This document shows, piece after piece, positions 35,103 to 42,733 of a stretch of 64,000 bases of DNA; the stretch's first letter is position 1, and every line of letters starts with the position of its first letter. This DNA is from Flavobacterium sp. Sd200 (GTDB lineage: Bacteria; Bacteroidota; Bacteroidia; Flavobacteriales; Flavobacteriaceae). The notes under the pieces are model-generated. The model was given only the letters and a program-made list of their open reading frames with translations, ran no database searches and was not told the origin of the DNA. Made by a program: the position numbers and the translations under genes. The stretch covers positions 310,001-374,000 of the forward strand of contig NZ_WUMN01000002.1 in NCBI RefSeq assembly GCF_009826935.1. Direction: 5' to 3'.

Positions 35103-36215
35103 CTACACCAAATACTCAAAACTGTCCATAAGCTCAGCCTCCGGATTATTTTCTGTAGCGGCACCCAACGCATAATATTCTCCCGAAAGGGCAATACCTT
35201 CAGGCTTGCGCTCTAATGTCAGTTTTAAAAAACCGTGCTTCATTATACAATGGTTCTCTAAATGCACATTATCCAGTAGACTATTATCGGTACTGTAGTT
35301 TTTGTCTCCAACAGCCACAAGATCGTGCAACTCATCAAAACCGCCTGCTCCGCACACCACAAACGGGAGTATTTTACCATCGTTATATGTTTTATGGAAG
35401 CGCTGATAGTTATGCACGTGCCCACTAAAAATAATATCAGGACGCACACCGCTTTCGTTAAATGCATTTTCTAAAAAGTCGATCATATAAAGGCTTGAAC
35501 CGTGGTTAACATCGGCAGTATATGGTGCATGGTGCACACAAACAATTATGGCTTTATCAGAGCGTTGGGCAGCGGCCAACTTTAGCTCTTCTATAAACCA
35601 TTTGCGCTGGTCGCTATCTATGTATCCGTACTTTGGCACATTGCTGTGCAAACCAATTATATTGGCGAGTGGTGTTTGCAGCGTCCAGTACACATTGGGC
35701 TGCACCATACTTTTACGCTGCTTATTGGTTATAAAAGGAATATCTCTGCTTTCAGTGTCGCAAAATACCGCTGCAAAAGCATCGAGGCTTTTGTACGGAA
35801 TGGGATTGTCATAATTAATATCGCTATCGTGGTTGCCTGCTATGGCAAAAATTGGCCCGGGATACTCCCTGTATGGTTTAAAAAACTGCCTTTCATACTG
35901 TTCAGCCTCGCCAAAATGATACACAACATCACCCAAATGATATAAAAAAACAGGCGATTCGCCTTTGCTGTCCAGCGTTTGAAGATACATTTGACGCGCC
36001 ACTTTTTGCTGACCTTCAGGATAGCGGATGCCTCCTGTATCGCCTACCATATGAAAACTGAATTTTTCATACGGAACGTTAGTAATGCTCTCAGCATCTA
36101 AATGATACGGATAGCTTCTGGATGGTGCAGGCAAAGGTAATTTTTTAAAAGTGTCGTCGGGCTGGTACAGTTTTATAACGGGGCGGTCGTACTTTTTGCG
36201 GGGATCAAAAGTCAT
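35103..36215 (-). CDS. Calcineurin-like metallophosphoesterase
   Basis: The five metal-ligand blocks of the calcineurin-like fold are present in order: GDTGG, LGDVVYHFG, AGNHDSD, VCVHHAPYT and SGHVHNYQRF. The 370-residue length and the PVFLYHLGDVVYHFGE setting suggest a cytoplasmic, purple-acid-phosphatase-like hydrolase without signal peptide. The substrate cannot be read. It is the last core gene before the accessory region. Confidence 0.9.
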   Translation of the reverse strand: MTFDPRKKYDRPVIKLYQPDDTFKKLPLPAPSRSYPYHLDAESITNVPYEKFSFHMVGDTGGIRYPEGQQKVARQMYLQTLDSKGESPVFLYHLGDVVYHFGEAEQYERQFFKPYREYPGPIFAIAGNHDSDINYDNPIPYKSLDAFAAVFCDTESRDIPFITNKQRKSMVQPNVYWTLQTPLANIIGLHSNVPKYGYIDSDQRKWFIEELKLAAAQRSDKAIIVCVHHAPYTADVNHGSSLYMIDFLENAFNESGVRPDIIFSGHVHNYQRFHKTYNDGKILPFVVCGAGGFDELHDLVAVGDKNYSTDNSLLDNVHLENHCIMKHGFLKLTLERKPEGIALSGEYYALGAATENNPEAELMDSFEYLV

Positions 36216-36336
36216 AATAAAAGTATATTGAAAGGTAGTAATGCAATTATACCCGCAATATAAAACCTGTATTGCAAACCGTAATGCTTTTTTTACATTT
36301 TATAACTTATTGGTAACATTTAAGGGAAAATAAAAA

Positions 36337-36360
36337 AAGCCCCTTCTTTCGAAGAGGCTT
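36337..36360 (-). terminator. Terminator at island boundary
   Basis: AAGCCCCTTC (36337-36346) and GAAGAGGCTT (36351-36360) pair at 9 of 10 positions; on the minus strand the loop is GAAA and TTTTTATTTT follows. It would suit a tRNA transcript reading from the right, of which only a 3' fragment remains. Confidence 0.65.
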
Positions 36361-36368
36361 TTGTGCAC

Positions 36369-36392
36369 CTGACAGTACAGAATTCGAACCTT
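36369..36392 (-). other. tRNA-Ser-like 3' fragment, possible attachment site
   Basis: The minus strand carries GGTTCGAATTCTGTACTGTC, which resembles the T-loop and 3' acceptor of bacterial tRNA-Ser. No matching 5' acceptor half is found in the next 80 bp, so it is not a working tRNA. Such fragments are typical att remnants of tRNA-integrating elements. Accessory genes begin immediately to its right. Confidence 0.35.
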
Positions 36393-36554
36393 TTCTTGAA
36401 AGGTTTATCAATGCTATGCGATATTTCTACAATTTAGTTACTGAATCAAGGATGCGTTGATTAGGTATACAAAAAACTCAAAATGTTATAGAAATGTTAA
36501 TCTTACTTCTCTATAGGTTTAGATTTTTGAAATTCGATTGAAAAACTATCTATC

Positions 36555-36953
36555 ATGAAATCCACGTCTGTTAGTCTATTTTTAGCATTATTCGTAACCC
36601 TAATTACCTCATGCAGCAATTGTGAAGATGATGGAATCAATGTCGATAACGTAGCTATTCAATACCGGATTAATATTGATGAGCCAATTATTGCTGAAGT
36701 GCAATATAAAAATGCGGCTGGCGAGCTGATATCCGAGAAAATTGCAGGTCAAACCATTCATTGGTTTCGGACAGAATTTATCGATGAAAAGTTTTTGGCA
36801 TATAAAAAGGTAAAATTCTACAATGTCAGCAGTGGACCTGTAAATTATACATTGAGATTATTTGTTGATGGTAATATGATTCAGAAAAAAGAAGGAAGTA
36901 TTTCTCCGGAATCTGAAGTTACTGATGAATTACAGTACTCTGTCCTGGATTGA
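36555..36953 (+). CDS. Hypothetical lipoprotein
   Basis: The 132-residue protein has lipobox VTLITSCSNCEDD near residue 20. The mature part is beta-rich with regular Tyr/Asn/Ile strands and may be an immunoglobulin-like or transthyretin-like small domain. It ends 5 bp from the convergent SMEK gene. Nothing in its sequence tells the role. Confidence 0.6.
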   Translation: MKSTSVSLFLALFVTLITSCSNCEDDGINVDNVAIQYRINIDEPIIAEVQYKNAAGELISEKIAGQTIHWFRTEFIDEKFLAYKKVKFYNVSSGPVNYTLRLFVDGNMIQKKEGSISPESEVTDELQYSVLD

Positions 36954-36958
36954 TACAT

Positions 36959-38023
36959 TTATGGCAGTTTCTTATATTTTGATACTTCAAACCTGAAGGG
37001 CAGATGTCGCTTGCTATAATCACCCATTGTTCCATAACTGACCTCAATTATAGGTCTATCGTTGTGTCTGAAGTGACAAAACAAACTTGAGTAGCCATAA
37101 TATCCATCTGTTTCTGGGTCATACTCCACCATATCATCATAAGATATACGGGCAAAGCCGTGAAAATGATTGTAGCGATAATCCGGATTACTTATCCTTG
37201 GATCATCTTCCTCCAAATAGTCCCAATTATACTCTTTGTCAAAAATTATTTTGCAACCGTTATTGATAAATTCTAAGCCGTAGTCGTAAAAATCCCATAG
37301 TTCCATGCGGTACCACATCGGCTTATCCCTATCCACATCAGGGTACAATCTGTCGTCCGCCGAACGTACCATAAGTCGTCCATATATAAATTTCAGGTCA
37401 GGCTCATAGTATAAGCGGTCATACAAACCAGCCAAGTCTTTTTTAACCAGTTCTTTCTGAATTTTCTTTTTGATCGCCAAGCTTCTCTTTAAGGTCGTTG
37501 CAGCATTTTGGCGTTGTTGTTTCTCTACTTTTATCTTTGTATCTATCAGACGGGCCAATTGTTTTAACTTGGCCGATGGCATAAAGCTGATCTGCTTAAA
37601 TAAATCTTTAAAGTCAAGGATATGTTGCGCCGCATTGAAACCAACCTGATTGGAAGTTACTACTGGGTAACGTTGCTGCTTTTTACCTAAAACAAGTATG
37701 AATAATTGGTCATAGTGCTCATATAATCCATGCTTTATGAAACTGGCTACGGTATCTTTGATTTTCTTTGAAGTGCCGGAGGACGTAACCTGAAATGCAA
37801 TGCGGTTGTGTCTGTCTGCCAAGTCGATGGATGGCTAGTTATTTTGGTCAGCATTTACATTTTTTAACTCGTAGCCAAATACCAAATTTAGCAACTCACA
37901 AATTACCTGCTCCGAGATAATGTTTATATCTTGGAGGTTGACAGCATTCAGGTTTTTTATATTCACTTCCCAAACGGCCAATTCTTGGGCTATTGTTTTT
38001 AAATCTTGTTCTCTTTGGTTCAC
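36959..38023 (-). pseudogene. SMEK-domain protein split by an in-frame amber codon
   Basis: Codons 1-62 encode the SMEK-domain start (LAVWEVNIKNLNAVNLQDIN, then ISEQVICELLNLVFGYELKN). A TAG at 37837-37835 follows QNN, and the same frame continues as PSIDLADRHNRIAFQVTSS, the next conserved SMEK block. Read through, the product is 354 codons. CAG to TAG is the likely single change. SMEK proteins are uncharacterised, resemble restriction-endonuclease-like domains (the I-D-L...QVTS pattern), and are often found in defence islands. The C-terminal half is Tyr/Asp-rich and unknown. It could be a recent pseudogene, sequencing error or read-through gene. An internal TTG (37822) could restart translation. 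Confidence 0.75.
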
Positions 38024-38039
38024 TTTGCGGAGGGTAAAA

Positions 38040-38813
38040 TTATTGAAGCCCTAAAAAGGGTTTTACTACCTCAAATATAGGGGCGGCTAGCAGATTTGTA
38101 AAAGTGCCCAGCCCTACATCTTTCATAAGCGAGCCGATATTCATTAATTGTGGTTTAATATCCCTGTTACGTTCAAGTTGCGTAACTGCGTAATCCATTT
38201 CCATTGCAAAATCATTCCTAATTTGCTCATTGACTTTTTGAATATCTTTAGATAGCAGATCGAAGGCAGCTTTAACATCATCGTTTTTATAATGATTATG
38301 TTGAGTCTGAGTAGAATTATGCGAACTTTGCTGGAACTGGATTGGTGCGTTAACGGCTCCCATGTTAATGGTATTATAGTTTACTTCATGTTTAAGGTCA
38401 GTACTCACTTTTATAGGATTTTTTTCATTTAACCAGTCTTCAAAAAGACTAGCACGATCTTCATAGTTTTTTCTATTCTTTAATTTGGGAAGTATTACAT
38501 ATTTCATATGCTTGAGGAACTCAGTTCCACCATTCGGCTGCAAATTGACAAAGCTCCGATAATGATGTTCAGCAACGTCACCTAAGTTATAAATAGGCTT
38601 CCAGTTATTCAGTTTCTCAACAAACAGATTGTCGTAATCTTCCGGAACGGTTGCGGTATAATGATATTGACTTTCGGTATTTCTTGTTCCCCAATAATCA
38701 CTGCCTCTGCGACCTCCTGTAATTGCGAATATTCGTTGCGCCCCCAAATTTCTTAATTGTAGGCTCTCATTTGGCAAATTCTCATTTTCACTTATATCGT
38801 AAAATTTGTTCAT
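38040..38813 (-). CDS. Unknown protein upstream of the SMEK gene
   Basis: The 257-residue protein lies 16 bp upstream of the SMEK gene on the same strand, probably in one operon. The middle has an unusual Asn/Gln/Ser/His-rich run after INMGAVNAPIQFQQSSHNS, then a helical segment and a mildly hydrophobic C-terminus (GLGTFTNLLAAPIFEVVKPF) that could insert into a membrane. No family recognised. Together with SMEK it may form a two-gene defence unit; this is inference. Confidence 0.6.
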   Translation of the reverse strand: MNKFYDISENENLPNESLQLRNLGAQRIFAITGGRRGSDYWGTRNTESQYHYTATVPEDYDNLFVEKLNNWKPIYNLGDVAEHHYRSFVNLQPNGGTEFLKHMKYVILPKLKNRKNYEDRASLFEDWLNEKNPIKVSTDLKHEVNYNTINMGAVNAPIQFQQSSHNSTQTQHNHYKNDDVKAAFDLLSKDIQKVNEQIRNDFAMEMDYAVTQLERNRDIKPQLMNIGSLMKDVGLGTFTNLLAAPIFEVVKPFLGLQ

Positions 38814-39346
38814 AGATCGAATATTGAGTTTTTTTTGGCTTTATAGTTATTGTACTAAATTTTGAAAGCAAATATGGATTTTGCAAGCTGACTAAATCCT
38901 GCTTAACAAAAGTTCTTGATAGAAGATACAGTATTGTCAGCGAACAGAATGTCATATACTCAGATTTAGATTTACTAAGGTACTAAATCGACATTTATCA
39001 CAAACAGTTTTAAGTATATTGATAACAACCTCAACCCTAGGACAAGACATCAATCTTTGCGTTTCAACACTGATTATCACAGCTATTCAAGACGAGAAAT
39101 AATTAAAGCGATATACCTTTGGAATATTGCAGGAACAGATGGAAACACTTTTGTAAATCATTTTGTAAAATTCAGGCTGTAAATGAAATTAATAAAACCC
39201 CGCCCCATCTGTTGCTTTATTTAGAGTCATAATTAATAATATATAAATTAACATGAGATCTATGTAGAAGTGCTCCTGGAATGAGCTTCAGCAATAGTTT
39301 ACTTACATCAAGAAGGAACAAAAAATAATCATAGATATTTTAGCGG
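38814..39346. other. Gene-poor spacer with decayed coding fragments
   Basis: This 533-bp gap contains a fragment of the small-protein family on the minus strand (38880-38953) and a stop-free stretch on the plus strand, about 39005-39182, that translates to protein-like sequence ending NTFVNHFVKFRL but has no start codon. No intact gene is seen. It looks like debris from earlier insertions or deletions. Confidence 0.5.
38880..38953 (-). pseudogene. Fragment of the 188-residue family (see 39347)
   Basis: The minus strand reads SSIKNF and then, after a one-base insertion, VKQDLVSL, matching AASIKKFVEQDLVSL of the 39347 gene. DNA identity continues over about 60 bp with one indel and then stops. 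This is a truncated, frameshifted third copy. Confidence 0.55.
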
Positions 39347-39913
39347 CTATCGATAGTCCATATAGGAACCATTAGGACCTGGGTCGGGATCGATAACTAA
39401 TAAGAGTAAACTCTCGGACTTATTTGATAATTGCCTCCAAAACTCTTGGGCATCGAATCGGAGCGATCTCTGACCAAATACGGAACCCCGAATTCGATTA
39501 CTTTCTATCCAATTTTTGGGAAGCCAAGCAGAGAAATTATCAATTATTTCGTATTTCTTCTCATTTACTCTTTGCGTCTTGACAACCTCCAATGTATCAT
39601 CGTAACACTTTTCTACTAAACCGTCTTCTCCGAGATATTTATAAATTGTTGCAATAAGGGCAGATAAATAAATAAACTGCTTCGCCACTTCAAAACGATT
39701 CTTCGAGGTCAATTTACGCTTTAACCCTTCTTGCGCTACATTAAAATTAGTAATAGCTGACCAATAAACACTTTTTTTATCAATAGCCTTTTCTACCCCG
39801 GACAGTGTGCTGGCAGCGGCATTAAATTGCAGGTCTATTAGCAAACTAACTAAATCTTGCTCAACAAATTTCTTTATAGAAGCAGCATTATTTGCAGCGG
39901 ACAATAAATCCAT
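39347..39913 (-). CDS. Unknown helical protein, duplicated family member 1
   Basis: The frame opens at 39934, but aligning with its paralogue sets the start at ATG 39913 (MDLLSAANNAASIKKFVEQD). The predicted product is 188 residues, mostly helical. Shared family features are the S-I-x-K/R-F-V-E-x-D-L start, NAAASTLSGVEKAIDKKSVYW, the Tyr-Leu-Gly-Glu block IYKYLGEDGLVEKCYDD, and an FWRQL motif near the C-terminus. No domain recognised. It is one of two intact copies flanking an opposite-strand gene in the accessory region. Confidence 0.6.
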   Translation of the reverse strand: MDLLSAANNAASIKKFVEQDLVSLLIDLQFNAAASTLSGVEKAIDKKSVYWSAITNFNVAQEGLKRKLTSKNRFEVAKQFIYLSALIATIYKYLGEDGLVEKCYDDTLEVVKTQRVNEKKYEIIDNFSAWLPKNWIESNRIRGSVFGQRSLRFDAQEFWRQLSNKSESLLLLVIDPDPGPNGSYMDYR

Positions 39914-40026
39914 ATTATTTCGGTTTAGGGTCACTAAGTTAATATATTGGCATATATCCTAATCACTTTTTAAGTATATTTATTTACTAATAAAGCGCAT
40001 TTATATTATAAACAGAGTAAAGCTAA

Positions 40027-40818
40027 ATGGAAAATTTTGAAAGAAAAGAATTGACTAATTCTGTTGCTAAAACACTATTTAGTGTAGTACCCTATGTGGG
40101 AGGATTATTAAATGAAGTTATATTTGATTACAGAGGCCGTGTTAAACAAGAAAGAATCAATAACTTTATACTCCTGTTGGCCGAATATTTTGGAAATAAC
40201 CCTATTATTGACAACACTGTTTTCACATCAGAAGATTTTGGAGACCTATTTGAATCCGTGCTAAAAAGGGTAGCTCTAACTAAATCAAAGGAAAAACACA
40301 TACGCTTCCGTGATATCCTTACAAATTTTATAAATTATCCTTATCCTAATGCGGATGATACAGATATCTTTTTGGATTTAGTAAATTATTTAAACGATAC
40401 TGCTATTGTTATTCTCAAACATCATCAAATCTTTGATGATGAGTTTGAACTAAAGCACGAACAATTCGATTTGTTAAATCAGGAAGTGATAAGGATACAG
40501 GGGGGATTTACTTCAAATTTGCATTCTGCCCATGACCCAAATACGAGCCAAGATAAAACAACCAACGATTTATCAGATAAGCTATTGGCATTAAAAAACT
40601 TTGAGGAAGAGTTTAAGAAATTAAATTTGGTCAAATCGGCAAAGTTTTACGGTATCAGTGAGGATGCATTTCTCTATTATAAACAGATATTATTTGCACA
40701 AGGCTTGCTGTCAGACAAGGGAATAGGAGCCCTCAATTCGCCTCCTTTTACCAACATGAGTATTACAGAATTCGGAAGTAAGTTTATCGGCTTCATCATT
40801 AATAAAAAAGAAGAATAG
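40027..40818 (+). CDS. Unknown protein with VPYVGGxxNE motif
   Basis: The 263-residue protein starts with a conserved-looking hydrophobic turn, LFSVVPYVGGLLNEVIFDYR, followed by charged helical sequence (VKQERINNFILLLAEYF). The rest alternates acidic helices. Similar VPYVGG openings occur in uncharacterised proteins near restriction or abortive-infection genes. It lies on the opposite strand, between two paralogous genes. No catalytic motif is visible. It could act at the membrane through the first 30 residues. Confidence 0.6.
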   Translation: MENFERKELTNSVAKTLFSVVPYVGGLLNEVIFDYRGRVKQERINNFILLLAEYFGNNPIIDNTVFTSEDFGDLFESVLKRVALTKSKEKHIRFRDILTNFINYPYPNADDTDIFLDLVNYLNDTAIVILKHHQIFDDEFELKHEQFDLLNQEVIRIQGGFTSNLHSAHDPNTSQDKTTNDLSDKLLALKNFEEEFKKLNLVKSAKFYGISEDAFLYYKQILFAQGLLSDKGIGALNSPPFTNMSITEFGSKFIGFIINKKEE

Positions 40819-40848
40819 TCAATTACTAAAATTCGTTATATCGAATTA

Positions 40849-41418
40849 TTAATACGAATCCCAATCAATATTTACATTATCCGAATCTAATTTTTCATTC
40901 TTGTAAACTGGTAGAGAAAAATCGGTGTTCTTATTTAACATGGTCAACCAAAACAATGATGGATTAAAACGTCTCGCCTTAATTTCTAATTCACCTTTTG
41001 AAAGTACCATAGAAACTAAAGAGAATAAGCTAGGGATATTAAAACTCCCCAGCATGTCCGCCTCTTTATATTTTCTGCGTAAATTTTCAATGTTCTGTGA
41101 GTCTTCGCAACATTTTTCCACTAGTAGCTCCTCCCCTAGATATCTAAATATTACAGCTTTTAAGGCAGATACATAGCAATAATATCTACAGGCCTCGTCA
41201 CATTTCGCACTATTGATTTTCTTTTTATAAATGGCTTCTGCATCTTCAAGATGGTTTATACATGACCAATAAGAATTTCTTTTATCGTTTGCAATCTCTG
41301 CATTAGCTAAGGCTTCAGCAGCTGCATCCAGTTGGATGCTCGCAAGGTGACTTAGCAAGTCACTTTCGACAAACCTTCTAATTGTAATAATGGATTGAAC
41401 TGCTGTAATTAGTTCCAT
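40849..41418 (-). CDS. Unknown helical protein, duplicated family member 2
   Basis: ATG 41418 (MELITAVQSIITIRRFVESD) aligns exactly with the start of member 1; the frame extends to 41475 without homology. Product 189 residues. It matches member 1 in IQLDAAAEALANAEIANDK, VIFRYLGEELLVEKCCEDS and an FNPSLFWLTMLNK segment. It lies 119 bp after the HEPN/RES gene on the same strand, so may be part of the SIR2-RES transcript. Confidence 0.6.
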   Translation of the reverse strand: MELITAVQSIITIRRFVESDLLSHLASIQLDAAAEALANAEIANDKRNSYWSCINHLEDAEAIYKKKINSAKCDEACRYYCYVSALKAVIFRYLGEELLVEKCCEDSQNIENLRRKYKEADMLGSFNIPSLFSLVSMVLSKGELEIKARRFNPSLFWLTMLNKNTDFSLPVYKNEKLDSDNVNIDWDSY

Positions 41419-41537
41419 AATAAATATATAAAGGGAAAAGAATAAAAACAAATCGTGCTTATTTAACTGCACCAATTAATTCAACCTTATGATGAAACAA
41501 ACCTTTATTGGAAATAATAATTATTAACTCTATAATA

Positions 41538-42707
41538 TTATTTTAAATATATAACTTTTTCTTGGACGAGATTAGATGTGTCAAAGTCCAATCTTTTAAG
41601 GCATTCATAATGATCCATAAACAACACTAAGGCGTTTAGACTTCTATTTTTAGAAGACGGGTATATGATTCCATCAATTTTTTTGCCATCACGCCTTTTA
41701 AAATTGTAACGCAGGAACTCAGTAATAATTTGTGTAGGAACATATTCGATATGTGCGTAACTGTCGCGAGAAATAGGTGCTGAAAATTCCCTAAGGAAGC
41801 GGCGCAAAAATTCCACCCTATCATAGAGCTCCCAGTTTTCTTGGTCGAAAGGACTTATGACAGGTATCTTACTGAGATCGATGAGTAGGAGGTCTTCTTT
41901 AGGAGTGAAGATTGCCTGTGATAAAAAAGGCTTTGTTCTATCTGACCTATCAAATGTCTCAAGCTTTGCTGTTTCTGCGTTTAATGCACCGTAAAACATC
42001 GCGATACCTGCTGGACTCATTCGATTTGGATTAACCGCATGTTCCGCTTTTGGCGCGCAAATATCGCTGGCTTCGGCTACTTCACTCATTTTCAAATGCT
42101 GACGACAGCGATATAGAGCCGTTCCTGTTGGGATTTGTGTTAGCATACGTTGCCGGCGAATATCTCCAATAATCTGTTTAAGGAAATCCCTCGCAGTAAT
42201 CGTTTGATGCCCGACACGGAATTCTTCTTTACCAATAAAAAGAAAGCGTGACTGATGCTTAACGATATGTTTAAAATGCAGCCAACCTTCATACTTGAAA
42301 TCTGATAGTGCTGACTGTTGGTCAGCCCAAGGGGTGGCATGGTCAAAACTGTTGTATAGGTCGTCCCACAATATCTTGTCAGGTATATTAAGCCCAAGAT
42401 TTTCCAACATCTCCCAAGGCCCTTCAACTTCTCCCAAGTAACCACCTTCCGACGAATCGTAGGACATAAAATTAGCTGGATCGGTATAAAAATGAAGAAG
42501 CGCATCTGTAATAAAGTACAATAAGGTGTCCAGTTGAATAACAACTCTGGTATTTCCGCAATAATCACATTGCCCTTTTTGGCCGGTACGTTTTATAAAT
42601 CTCCTTATTGCATAGTCAGCAATATGCTTTCCACATAGTTGTTTATCCGGTATAGTGCTTAATCCGCGATCCCAAGCCTCCATAGCTGCGTCCATCACCA
42701 TACTCAT
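41538..42707 (-). CDS. HEPN/RES protein: HEPN-like N-terminal domain plus RES domain
   Basis: Residues 1-190 match the HEPN/RES N-terminal pattern, with a possible zinc site (C25, H28 in LCGKHIADYA; C47 and C50 in CDYCGNTR). Residues 195-370 are a RES domain: YRCRQHLK with the conserved Arg, then NRMSPAGIAMFYGALNAETA followed by the acidic KLET. RES domains of toxin systems degrade NAD+ by phosphorolysis or hydrolysis. Here the N-terminal domain replaces the usual separate Xre antitoxin. It starts 26 bp downstream of the SIR2 gene on the same strand and is probably co-transcribed. Confidence 0.85.
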   Translation of the reverse strand: MSMVMDAAMEAWDRGLSTIPDKQLCGKHIADYAIRRFIKRTGQKGQCDYCGNTRVVIQLDTLLYFITDALLHFYTDPANFMSYDSSEGGYLGEVEGPWEMLENLGLNIPDKILWDDLYNSFDHATPWADQQSALSDFKYEGWLHFKHIVKHQSRFLFIGKEEFRVGHQTITARDFLKQIIGDIRRQRMLTQIPTGTALYRCRQHLKMSEVAEASDICAPKAEHAVNPNRMSPAGIAMFYGALNAETAKLETFDRSDRTKPFLSQAIFTPKEDLLLIDLSKIPVISPFDQENWELYDRVEFLRRFLREFSAPISRDSYAHIEYVPTQIITEFLRYNFKRRDGKKIDGIIYPSSKNRSLNALVLFMDHYECLKRLDFDTSNLVQEKVIYLK

Positions 42708-42733
42708 CTTTCGTTATTTTTAGGGTCAATATT

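Larger units (their letters stand above)
36216..36554. other. Boundary region: terminator and tRNA-Ser-like 3' fragment
   Basis: This 340-bp gap has no ORF. It contains a minus-strand terminator (36337-36360), directly beside a fragment at 36371-36392 that reads, on the minus strand, like the T-arm and acceptor 3' end of a tRNA-Ser. The rest (36400-36554) is AT-rich and unstructured. Confidence 0.5.

Noticed and set aside
36371..36450. Complete tRNA-Ser gene
   Set aside because: Only the T-loop and 3' acceptor strand resemble a tRNA; no matching 5' acceptor, D-arm or anticodon arm can be formed.
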